The notes under the pieces were generated by a model, which worked only from the letters and a program-made list of their open reading frames with translations, had not been told where the DNA came from and made no database searches. From Fratercula arctica (lineage: Eukaryota > Chordata > Aves > Charadriiformes > Alcidae), in contig CANTUZ010000001.1 in assembly GCA_947846985.1 (NCBI GenBank), positions 73,663,021-73,727,020 on the forward strand: DNA of 64,000 nucleotides, written 5' to 3'. Positions 41,201 to 47,857 of the stretch are shown in pieces; within the stretch, counting starts at the first letter, position 1, and every line of letters starts with the position of its first letter. Position numbers and translations under genes: made by a program.

Positions 41201-42830
41201 ACTGAACTGCAAATTTAAAAAAAAGATTCTCAGGTTGGGGGCAGGGGTGTCATTCTTGCATAGAGGGCATTGTCTATTATAAATCAAGACCTCCTTAGAA
41301 AGGAAGCACTGAGTGTACCATGCAGTACCAAAACAATTACTTTGTTAATATGCAGATTCAGTGGAGCCAAATTTGAGTCTTGTACTAACAATAGTGCCTG
41401 GTATCATTAGACAAAGGAATATTTGCAGTCAAAGCAGTATCTTATAAAAATAACACTGCAAACAAATGTGAGGGCTTACATTTGTCCAAAATTAGATTGC
41501 ATTTAACAGTGGAAGGGCCTGTTATTGAAAGCACGTCATTGGAAGCATCAACGCCTTGTTTGGGTTACCTCTGGCAAAAGTTAGTTAAACAAGAAGTATC
41601 CAGCAACTGTGATCTATTTAGTAAATTAAATAACCTTTGTAAATGATCACATCTGATAGAATGCTAGATTTTTCTTTTAATATGAAGTGTGATATTTGCT
41701 AATGACGCCTGGTTAGTCATGGCTATCTGGCCTATCTGTCCAAGTCCTGGCTCTGACAATTATTTCTCTTTCATTCTCCAACTCTAAATATGTGTCCTCC
41801 TCAACACTGGACACTGCTCAATGGACACAAGGACATTATTGAAAACTACTTTTTTACTGTAAGGCTATTTCTGACTTTTCCACTACCTCTAGTTTGTTCA
41901 TGCCTGTTAAGACAAATACTAGCCCTAACCTTATTGACATAGAAAAGGCAATACTTCAGAAAGCAAGGATCACTTGTTTTGACTTTTCCTTATCTATGCG
42001 GCACCCAATGAAGCAAACATAACATGTAAATTAGTTGTAACACAGGTCAGTATTGCATGATGTTTCAAATTATAGCTCAAAACCAGGGCAGATATACCAA
42101 ATCTAATCAACTGTACTAGATATGGAATTTTAAGATGCCTTCCACTCTGCAGTTTTAAAGAACAAGGGCAATATTGCTCTTGACAGAAAAAATATCAGAA
42201 ATAGAAAACAATTCATCTTTCATTTTGCGTCAGGCATGTATGACTTATAAAAAGCAACAGAGCTGCAATGAGCCAAAACAATCTTTTGGAAGTTTAGGCC
42301 ACCTAGCCATTAGTGCTAATGACACAGAAACATTGATGATTTATGGTTCAGTGTTGCTGCTTCACTCCACTCCTGGCACGTCCTGTAGGGCAACTAATTA
42401 CCTGCATGATTTGCCAACACTACAAACAAAAAAGTTACTTCTATTTAAACAAATAGGTCTAATAAGTAAGAAACAAACTTACTACTCTGGTTCCTGAGGA
42501 TCGACGTGTTGCTCTAACATTAGAGATGTTCCTTGTACTGGCTGGAGTTGCCAATGGAAGAGTGGTAGAAAGTTGAGGAGGGCTGAAAGACATCAAAGGC
42601 AATCTAGTATCTCCTAATACGCATTGCTTGGAATTGGAATTTTTATTAGTGAACCTCTCATTTTTACCATTTCCTGAATCTCCACTACCAATCTCTGTTT
42701 TCTCCTCATTCTTGATTCTTCTCAAGCAGTCCTTTAGTATCAGCTGAGTTGCAGGCTGACTCAACCAGCACAAAAAGAGTTCATCCACCTTCATTTTCAG
42801 TACAGGTTGCAGAACTTTCCCAGGTGACAT
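2039..42830 (-). CDS. PPP2R3B: PP2A regulatory subunit B''-beta (PR70), 3'-partial, 10 coding exons
   Basis: This is a regulatory B'' subunit that joins the PP2A scaffold and catalytic subunits and directs dephosphorylation of targets; the human protein acts on the replication licensing factor CDC6. Spliced exons: 42830-42483, 13941-13756, 11991-11888, 11330-11228, 10492-10418, 6951-6865, 6439-6283, 4327-4279, 2990-2901, 2214-2039. Together they give 1375 coding bases, about 458 residues, in one frame with GT/AG at every junction. Family marks are FYFPRG near residue 137, YWKGPLFY in exon 3, NRSWSGKIT in exon 6, EF-hand loop 1 at about residues 335-346 ([12 protein letters not shown]) and EF-hand loop 2 at about 409-420 ([12 protein letters not shown]), both with full acidic ligands. 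The N-terminal [18 protein letters not shown] and the tract around residues 40-100 match PPP2R3B rather than PPP2R3A. Human PR70 has 575 residues, so roughly 115 C-terminal residues lie left of position 1. Confidence 0.96.
2901..2990 (-). CDS. PPP2R3B: PPP2R3B coding exon 9
   Basis: 90 bases, entry and exit phase 2. It encodes [20 protein letters not shown] and then SEEDKKTPT, nearly invariant in B'' subunits. The acceptor is CTTCAAG|AGGTAGG. A second AG two bases downstream would break the frame, so the first is used. The donor is TAG|GTAAGA. Confidence 0.95.
2991..4278 (-). other. PPP2R3B intron between exons 8 and 9
   Basis: AT-rich intron with good donor and acceptor and no recognised element. 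The intron between exons 9 and 10 (2215-2900) is likewise featureless. Confidence 0.85.
4279..4327 (-). CDS. PPP2R3B: PPP2R3B coding exon 8 (49-base exon)
   Basis: A 49-base exon with entry phase 1 and exit phase 2. It encodes [16 protein letters not shown], matching the family segment after the first EF-hand. The acceptor TTTTTTCACAG is strong and the donor is AAG|GTATGT. The exon is too short for simple open-frame detection and was found by family match and phase. Confidence 0.95.
4328..6282 (-). other. PPP2R3B intron between exons 7 and 8
   Basis: AT-rich and non-coding. It contains an A-run at 5671-5684 and no identifiable transposon or RNA gene. The next intron (6440-6864) is also featureless. 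Confidence 0.85.
6283..6439 (-). CDS. PPP2R3B: PPP2R3B coding exon 7 (EF-hand 1)
   Basis: 157 bases, entry phase 0, exit phase 1. It starts [20 protein letters not shown] and contains [11 protein letters not shown] directly before EF-hand loop [12 protein letters not shown]. Asp or Tyr sit at loop positions 1, 3, 5, 7, 9 and 12, so the site should bind calcium. The acceptor (GATAATAG) has a poor pyrimidine tract next to the junction. The donor is CATG|GTATGA. The GGTATGACA reading after HNDH is intron. Confidence 0.97.
6865..6951 (-). CDS. PPP2R3B: PPP2R3B coding exon 6
   Basis: 87 bases, 29 codons, phase 0 at both ends. It encodes [20 protein letters not shown] and ends ELRKSNFLQ. The region corresponds to a degenerate EF-hand-like unit of the B'' core. 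The acceptor is TTGCAG and the donor is CAG|GTACAT, which is slightly off consensus. Confidence 0.97.
6952..10417 (-). other. PPP2R3B intron between exons 5 and 6
   Basis: 3.5-kb AT-rich intron. It includes a C-run at 7479-7486 and an AT/CATA-rich low-complexity tract at 8843-8896. No coding or mobile element was recognised. Confidence 0.85.
8843..8896. repeat. TA/TGCA-rich low-complexity tract
   Basis: Alternating purine-pyrimidine sequence built of ATGCATGC, ATATATAC and GTATGTATATATA units within an intron. It has no clear fixed period. Confidence 0.7.
10418..10492 (-). CDS. PPP2R3B: PPP2R3B coding exon 5
   Basis: 75 bases, 25 codons, phase 0 at both ends. It encodes [20 protein letters not shown] followed by RYITT, nearly invariant between PR70 and PR72. 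The acceptor follows a long T-rich tract (TTTTGTAG) and the donor is ACA|GTGAGT. Confidence 0.97.
11228..11330 (-). CDS. PPP2R3B: PPP2R3B coding exon 4
   Basis: 103 bases, entry phase 2, exit phase 0. The acceptor is TTTCAG and the donor is CAA|GTAAAT. It encodes [20 protein letters not shown] and then [14 protein letters not shown], matching the B''-family helical core. With exon 3 it makes exactly 69 codons. Confidence 0.97.
11888..11991 (-). CDS. PPP2R3B: PPP2R3B coding exon 3
   Basis: 104 bases. The acceptor is TCTAG|GCTTGTG and the donor is GGAA|GTAAGTA, giving exit phase 2. It encodes [20 protein letters not shown] and then [12 protein letters not shown], a strong match to the PR70/PR72 core. 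The aromatic YWKGPLFY block is a conserved part of the family core that precedes the helical EF-hand-like region. Confidence 0.97.
13756..13941 (-). CDS. PPP2R3B: PPP2R3B coding exon 2
   Basis: 186 bases, exactly 62 codons, phase 0 at both ends. It starts VQTKKEE after an acceptor TTTAG and ends DMGKVAK before GTGAGA. It contains IPTFYFPRG, the B''-family signature at the start of the conserved core. It is the first exon shared by the PR70 N-terminus (42483) and by the proposed PR72-like N-terminus (28624). Confidence 0.97.
14870..14887. repeat. G-run G12-A-G5
   Basis: Uninterrupted run of 12 G, then A, then 5 G. On the minus (transcribed) strand it is a C tract. It is prone to length variation. 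Confidence 0.9.
20012..20057. repeat. Interrupted poly-T tract
   Basis: T18-G-T13-GG-T12. In the direction of PPP2R3B transcription it is a poly-A tract. It could be the tail of an old minus-strand retrocopy, but the flanking sequence resembles no known element. Confidence 0.9.
28624..28770 (-). CDS. PPP2R3B: Alternative first coding exon of PPP2R3B with PR72-like N-terminus
   Basis: An open frame of 49 codons starts at the ATG at 28770. A second ATG at 28755 is the likelier start, because from there the peptide ([20 protein letters not shown], then [20 protein letters not shown], then QQVQ) aligns without gaps to the known N-terminus of PR72, the short isoform of the paralogue PPP2R3A. The exon ends CAG|GTTTGT in phase 0. 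Joined to exon 2 at 13941 it reads FQQVQVQTKKEE, exactly where PR72 joins its own shared exon. An in-frame TAA lies upstream at about 28830, so the frame is confined to a first exon. This exon would replace the 116-residue PR70 N-terminus by about 44 residues. The match, phase and position make function likely; expression is inferred. Confidence 0.86.
28771..28900 (-). promoter_or_regulatory. Candidate internal promoter for the PR72-like exon
   Basis: On the minus strand upstream of the ATG at 28770 there is a TATA-like TTATAATAT at about 28878-28887 and an E-box CAGCTG at 28857-28862. There is no CpG enrichment. An internal, tissue-restricted promoter fits the muscle-biased expression known for PR72 of the paralogue, but the promoter role here is inferred from position and weak motifs only. 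Confidence 0.35.
28901..42482 (-). other. PPP2R3B large intron, part upstream of the PR72-like exon
   Basis: 13.6 kb of AT-rich intron with no recognised gene, CR1 copy or RNA gene. It includes short duplicated AT-rich units at 32092-32152 (TTACATTATAATAA at 32099 and 32124) and a plus-strand open frame at 40026-40439 that matches no known family. Confidence 0.75.
42483..42830 (-). CDS. PPP2R3B: PPP2R3B coding exon 1 (PR70-specific N-terminus)
   Basis: This exon encodes residues 1-116. It starts at the ATG at 42830 with [18 protein letters not shown], near-identical to the human PR70 start, followed by a basic segment (KDCLRRIK). A low-complexity Ser/Pro/Asn linker follows, and the exon ends in RRSSGTRV. 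The donor is GTA|GTAAGT, leaving phase 0. The linker is the least conserved part compared with human, which is richer in Pro/Gly/Ala there. An open frame runs seven codons into the intron and is not real coding. Confidence 0.96.
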
Positions 42831-42928
42831 TTTCTACCAGTTTCCCTTTTTGTTGGATCAAATTCAAAATAAAGGTTTGACAGTCATCTACTTATTCCAC
42901 TTTCAGTGTTTCACAGACTCCAGGGTTC
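42831..42928 (-). other. PPP2R3B: 5' UTR part of PPP2R3B exon 2
   Basis: A plausible acceptor TTTTTCATAACAG|GAACCC places the exon start at 42928, 98 bases upstream of the ATG at 42830. A nearer AG (TGGTAG at about 42835) lacks a pyrimidine tract. The segment would be spliced to the CpG-island first exon. Confidence 0.6.
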
Positions 42929-44039
42929 CTGTTATGAAAAATACTGTTATTTAATCTTACGGTTTTAACAAAGTGTTGATATTTATTCCCTCAAGATACC
43001 AACAGATGTTGTGAGATACATGCTAACATATGACTACAACAACACTTTGTAAGTGTAAACCATTAATCAGAGTCAAATCCAGAGGATTTCTTTTTAAAAG
43101 CATACTGCGTAAATGATGGAGATGGAGAAAGTGTGAGTGCAGTTTCTTTCTCTCTAAAGAGAGCTATCTAACAAACATTCTCCAAGAACATGTTAAAATA
43201 TGCATTTCTTATGACAAATAGCTTTGAAAAGACTTACAGTTGAACCTGCTAAGAACTAAATGTCTAAGCAGTTTATGCTAAGCCTTGGCGATGGTACAAT
43301 TAAGAAGCAAGCCTTTCAGTTGACTGAAGGTTCAATTTTCCTTCTGAAGTCTGTGCTTCTGACTTAAAATCTTGCACTGCATATTGCAGCACAAGATGCA
43401 TTCCCCTATGAGTGATGTCCAGCTGAATTCCTGAAGATCCTTCCTCAGGATTTGATTTGTCTGCCAGCTTGGTACCACACAGTCATTTGGTATTTAAAAA
43501 CTGCTCTACTTGACATTCACTTTTAGTTTTTAAAGACAACGTGAAACCCAGCATGACTCAAGGACTGAGATAGTATGATTTCATGCTTAGTTGCTCACCT
43601 GAAACAAAGAGAATATGTATTTTTTTTGAGAAGCAGAGGACTGGAGCTAAATACTCAGAACAGAACCCAAGTTACTATCATTATCTCCACAATCAAATTA
43701 CTTGGTGATTTGGTACAGTTTAACCGAACTCCATGCTTCCTCCTGATTTACTTTTTTAAAGTCTTTATCAATATTTGATCCGTATGTAGAAGGCAGCAAA
43801 AATATGCAAATACTTTACTGAAGATGCCCTGAAATGAGCACTTGAACTTGGAAATTAACACCTAGCAACTGAATACACTATTAAAATCATGGCTCAGCCT
43901 CCATCCCGCAGCAGAACTATAAACCTTATAACACTGCACCAGTTAAATTTTCTAAACCTTTAATAACTTCACAGCTAAGTTATCCTGTCACCGATACTGA
44001 AGGCCACGATGTTTCACTAGTTTCTCAGGCCAACGCTTT
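42929..44039 (-). other. PPP2R3B 5' intron
   Basis: Sequence between the CpG-island first exon and the start-codon exon. It is AT-rich with no element recognised. Confidence 0.7.
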
Positions 44040-44475
44040 CACAGGGCCGGTGGCTGTGCCCTCACGGCTCAAAGCAGCCCTTGCCCGGGCCTGGGCCCGG
44101 CGGTGCCACACAGCACAGGCAGGCACCCCCCCCGCCCCCGCCCTAGGAGAGGCGGCCGGGCACAGGCCGGAGGGGAGCGGCCTCCCACCGGCCGTTTACA
44201 AGCGGCGGGCCCAGAACCGGCCGCGGGGATGGCAGCGACCACCATGGCACCGGGGCCACCTCCGCCCCTCTCAGGGCCAACCGCCGCCACCACCACACAC
44301 CTGCTGCCCCTGGAGACGGGGGGCGGGCAGAGGGGCAGGCACTCACCTTCCCCCACGGCAGACAGCTCTAAGGCGCCGCGCCACCGACCCCACACGGGAC
44401 GCGGGGGGAACACGGGTGGGGGACGGCACGTGCCACCACGAGCCCCACGAGGACAACGGCTACCAGCCAACTCAC

Positions 44476-44605
44476 CTGCCGCGCGCCGCACCGCGCCGCC
44501 TCCCCCCACCTCCCGCCGCTGCCTTCAAATCCGCGCCTCCTTCCGGCCCGCCCACATCTCGCGAGAGCTCCTCCGGGCCCGCCCCCGCCGGGGACGCGGC
44601 GGGCC
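44476..44605 (-). other. PPP2R3B: Predicted non-coding first exon (5' UTR) of PPP2R3B
   Basis: A perfect consensus donor GGCAG|GTGAGT ends at 44476 on the minus strand, inside the CpG island and just downstream of the TCTCGCGAGA and GC-box cluster. A second good donor, GAAG|GTGAGT, ends at 44347 and could serve an alternative or longer first exon. The transcription start (about 44560-44605) is inferred from motif positions. No start codon in the PR70 frame is here, so the exon should be 5' UTR only. Confidence 0.6.
44557..44566. promoter_or_regulatory. TCTCGCGAGA element (BANP-type)
   Basis: Perfect 10-base palindrome TCTCGCGAGA in the CpG island. This motif is known to drive CpG-island promoters of housekeeping genes and is bound by BANP when unmethylated. 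Its place near the predicted first exon suggests it sets basal PPP2R3B transcription. Confidence 0.75.
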
Positions 44606-44619
44606 GTCACTATGGTAAC
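44606..44619. promoter_or_regulatory. X-box-like RFX site
   Basis: GTCACTATGGTAAC fits the RFX X-box (GTNRCC-spacer-RGYAAC) with one mismatch on either strand. It sits between the predicted first exon and the GC box. Confidence 0.45.
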
Positions 44620-44668
44620 GGGCGGAGCGGGGGGCGGGGCGCGGGAGGGGTGTTTTCTGCGTGCGTCG

Positions 44669-44676
44669 TGACGTCA
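44669..44676. promoter_or_regulatory. Perfect cAMP response element
   Basis: TGACGTCA, a full palindromic CRE/ATF site. It lies upstream of a pyrimidine-rich tract (44695-44728, TTTTCTTCTTCTGCTCCTCT) that could mark a plus-strand start, so it may serve either direction of the island. Confidence 0.7.
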
Positions 44677-45118
44677 CAGCGGAGGCTGTTGGAGGTTTTC
44701 TTCTTCTGCTCCTCTCGCCTTCCCGGCAGGCATTGCGGTGGCGGGCAGGGTGCTTGCGGCTGGCGATGGGTATGGCCCTCGGCTCCTATTGCCGTTACCT
44801 GGGTCCGGCTCGGCCTCCGCCCCCGCTTCGGAGTCCCTCCCGGGGCCGAGGCAGCCGCGCTGCGCCTTGAGGGGCAAGGTGGGGGGGGAGCGGCACGCGC
44901 GGGCGGGCGGGTTGGTTGGGCTTCCCGCCCTGGAAGTCGCGGGTGCTGCTCTCAGCCTGCTGCCCGGCGCTCGCGCAGGGACGTGTGGGGTTGCGGTGGT
45001 GCGGCCTGCCCGTGTCGCCCGGCTCCCAGGGCCTCCCCGCTGCTGTCGCCTGCGCTGCATTCGGAGGGCAGCCGTGACGAGACCTCGGCTTCCGACTTGT
45101 GGGCCGCGGCGGGCTCCT

Positions 45119-45137
45119 CAGCTCCTCTGAGGAGCTG
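45119..45137. repeat. Near-perfect palindrome at the edge of the CpG island
   Basis: CAGCTCCTC-T-GAGGAGCTG: 9-base arms with a single central base. It sits at the right edge of the island, just before a donor-like GTACGT at 45143. It could be a hairpin in a divergent transcript or a symmetric protein site. Confidence 0.8.
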
Positions 45138-46012
45138 ACAAAGTACGTGAGCTTACCTTTGCTGGTTCCAGCTGCTCAGTGCTGTTAAAGGCGACCACAA
45201 AATACCGTTTCTACGCAAGTAATTGCTGTAGTTGCCACTACAAATGAGAGGATGAAAGGGGAAGTGGAGGCAATAGCAAATAAAAAGATAACTCCCTTAC
45301 TAAGACAACAGTGTACGCCAGTCTGTTTGCACCCCCTTTTTGTACTGGGTAACGTGCGGTGGAAACTTGCACTTGCCAGCCTTCACAGGCACCCCTGCAA
45401 AGCTTTCTAGGTAAACGCATCAACGGGGTTTTATGTATAAGAGCCTCACCCACATATTTCTTCCCATGGTATTTTGTACATCAGAAAGTCATCTGTATTT
45501 TTACATCAGATCCCTACTTCCGCTACTCTTATTTTCTTTATGTGGCAGTACTTCCCTTTGGTTTATTCCTTTTACATTCTTCCATTTCCTTAACTATGAC
45601 AGATGCTCCAAAGATTTCTGATGGGTTATTATCACAAATCTGTGAAATGTTACTGCTGTGGAGCTGAGGCTGTACTAGAGATGATACTATTTACATTTTC
45701 CAGTAGTTTGAAGAGAAGGCCTAAAAATGCAGACAAGATTAAAATAGGGTAAGTGAAGGAATGTACTTCCTTTCTTATTTCTGAGGGCTTGGTGAGAGAG
45801 AACAGAGAGATAAGAAAGGCTAGATGCTGTGAGAGAGATCTAGTACAGATCAATACAGTTATATTTTTGTAATTTTCAAAATAATATCTTCCAGCAAAAC
45901 CAATAGTACTGTTGTAAATATATCAAAGAGCTTTGGCATACTGCTGTAGACACTGAAATATATTTTCACAAGTCTTAAAATGAGATTCTGCATTCAAGAA
46001 AACCTGTAGAGC

Positions 46013-46090
46013 GTTGAAAGTTTTTCAACTTTCAGTTGTGGAAGGAGTTGAGAGTTTTTCAACTTTCAAAGTGGAGGGAGCCTCCACTTT
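46013..46090. repeat. Duplicated hairpin-forming segment
   Basis: A 22-base unit GTTGAAAGTTTTTCAACTTT(CA) at 46013-46034 recurs with one change at 46047-46068 (period 34). Each unit has inverted arms GTTGA/TCAAC. It is followed at once by a 10-base inverted repeat AAAGTGGAGG-GAG-CCTCCACTTT at 46068-46090. No known family matches. Confidence 0.85.
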
Positions 46091-46395
46091 TCAAAGCAGG
46101 CTGCTGCTCTCTTTCCTGCCCATTGGTTGGTCAAGTTTAGTGTGTATGTTTTTAGAAAACCAAAGTGGACAAAATGGCATTATTTTAAACTGGAGTAAAG
46201 CATTCAACATAACACAGAGGAAGCAGATGTCAAAGTATGTCTGAATCTGTAAATATTATGAAAATAGCTTTAAAGTGGGGGGAAAGGAAACGAAAACCCT
46301 GTGTTACGGATAGCAGCAAGACTTCTGGCCGAGAACTGAAGGGCTGAATTAAGAAGACTGATAGCAGAGCCACAGACATGGAACAAAGAGGACTT

Positions 46396-46600
46396 TTAAA
46401 ACATTTTGAATGCCTTTGAAGCATTCCTTAGTGATGGTGTAGCCATCTGTTGATTGACATGTTGAAGACAGGTGGCAAGAAGGGGATCAGAGAGTGAGCT
46501 GACAAGAGCTGTAGAGTTGGATATCATCTGCATAGAGATGACACCCTTTGTTGAAACTGGCAATGAGATCTCCCAGAGGAACGGGAGAAATAAGAAAAAA
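46396..46600 (-). mobile_element. Decayed LINE reverse transcriptase fragment (L2/CR1-like)
   Basis: On the minus strand one frame reads PLGDLIASFNKGCHLYADDI followed by QLYSS, with the reverse transcriptase catalytic YADD at 46534-46523. The PLGD...CHLYADD.QLY context is typical of L2/CR1-like non-LTR elements. The alignment then continues in another frame (about 46497-46399: LLATCLQHVNQQM, then SKAFKMF), like the C.....W M...L.LN.SKTE.L.F segment that follows YADD in these elements. The frame change and short length show an old, dead copy. It is far more decayed than the CR1 copies in this window. Confidence 0.72.
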
Positions 46601-47335
46601 GAAATGAAAAACACCACCTCTGAGAAATATACGTGGTCGCATTATTCTCTCATGCATGCTAGTGTACATTCAAAGCAATTCTAATTCTGACTTTATTAGA
46701 GTTTGTCACGATTAACGTTGGTATGAGAGAGGAATCAATTCTACATGTCTTCTGTTAAACAGAAAGTGCTTTGGGCGTTGTCACCAGGTCATATCGATAC
46801 TTGCAGTTGACAGGGATACTTTGAACATGCCTTTGGATGGATCAGGTCTCCTCAGCAGTGTATCTACTGAGGGATGTGTGTTTGTGCAGATATATGAGCC
46901 AAAACTTGGCCAAAAGTTGAAAAATACCTAAATTGAACCTCTTTGTTCAGATCTTCCACCAAGAATTGAAACTTGAAGTTCCTTTTTGACCGCTATTTCT
47001 ATGTTCTTGCTGGCATGGTAAATACAGAAGCTGTACCTTTTCTATGTTGCTTTCAATATATGGAAAACAGAAATGTGTTCTACTATATAACACTTTATGT
47101 GAAATGTATCTATCTGTCTATCTGGTTTAGGGATGGGCTTCTTTGAAAGTCCACTGAATAATTATTAAAGTGCCGAGTATGCAATATCCAACTGATACCT
47201 GAAAGTTAAAGTGATGGTGTCACACTTAGCATTGTTGTAAAAGATGCAGACTACACTTCAGATAAGGCAGGGCTCTCTTGTTAACAAGTGTGATAGAGCG
47301 GTGTATTGGTATAACTCAATAAATGGTTATAAAAA

Positions 47336-47359
47336 AATTGGTTATAAAAATAACCAATT
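47336..47359. repeat. Perfect inverted repeat abutting a CR1 5' end
   Basis: AATTGGTTAT-AAAA-ATAACCAATT: 10-base perfect arms with a 4-base spacer, ending one base before the truncated CR1 at 47361. A direct copy of GGTTATAAAAA also lies just upstream at about 47325. Confidence 0.85.
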
Positions 47360-47360
47360 G

Positions 47361-47857
47361 AACTGCATCCAGCTTTGGAGTCCTCAGCACAAGAAGGACA
47401 TGGACTTGCTGGAGCGAGTCCAGAGGAGGGCCACAAAGATGATCAAAGGGCTGGAGCACTTCTGTGAAGGCAGGCTGAGAGAGTTGGGGTTGTTCAGCCT
47501 GCAGAAGAGAAGGCTCCGGGGACACCTTACAGTGGCCTGCCAGTACCTGAATGGGGCCTACAAGAAAGCTGGGGAGGGGCTGTTTGCAAGGGCATGTAGC
47601 GATAGGATGAGGGGGAATGGCTTCAAACTGTAAAGGGGTAGATTCAGATTAGGTATCAGGAAGAAATTTTTCACTGTGAGGGTGGTGAGACACTGGAGCA
47701 GATTGTCCAGAGAAGTTGTGGATGTCCTTTCTTTGGAAGTGTTCAAAGCCAGGCTGGATGGGGCTTTGAGCAACCTGGTCGAGTGGGAGGCAGGGGAGTT
47801 GGAACAAGATGATCTTTAAGGTCCCTTCCAACGTAAACCATTCTACAATTCTATAAT
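47361..47857 (+). mobile_element. CR1 retrotransposon, 5'-truncated
   Basis: Matches the 3' part of avian CR1: CTGCATCCAGCTTTGGAGTC at the left, GGAGCGAGTCCAGAGGAGGG, then the conserved 3' UTR GATGATCTTTAAGGTCCCTT and terminal imperfect ATTCTAYRATTCTATAATGAT. The left part still reads as the C-terminus of ORF2 (LERVQRRATKMIKGLEH), interrupted by a stop near 47633. About 500 bases long, so a dead truncated copy. Confidence 0.95.

Larger units (their letters stand above)
44040..45130. promoter_or_regulatory. CpG island promoter of PPP2R3B, probably bidirectional
   Basis: G+C and CpG density rise abruptly near 44040 and fall near 45130, within an otherwise AT-rich window. The island carries GC box GGGGCGGGGC at 44631-44640, a CRE, an X-box-like site, an ETS site CTTCCGG at 44540-44546 and a TCTCGCGAGA element. 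It lies 1.2 kb upstream of the acceptor that leads to the start-codon exon. Long open frames in both strands here are a by-product of low stop-codon frequency in GC-rich DNA. Confidence 0.93.
45131..47335. other. Upstream intergenic region, proximal part
   Basis: No protein-coding gene was recognised. It contains the hairpin-rich repeat at 46013-46090 and the reverse transcriptase remnant at 46396-46600. The remainder is unrecognised AT-rich DNA. Confidence 0.7.

Noticed and set aside
44050..45138. Plus-strand open frame of 362 codons in the CpG island, with overlapping frames on both strands
   Set aside because: It is Pro/Arg/Gly/Ala-rich low complexity, open in several frames at once, and spans the promoter. 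Low stop frequency in GC-rich DNA explains it.
47244..47633. Plus-strand open frame of 129 codons
   Set aside because: From about codon 40 it is the C-terminus of CR1 ORF2 in a truncated copy; the rest is flank. It is not a host gene.
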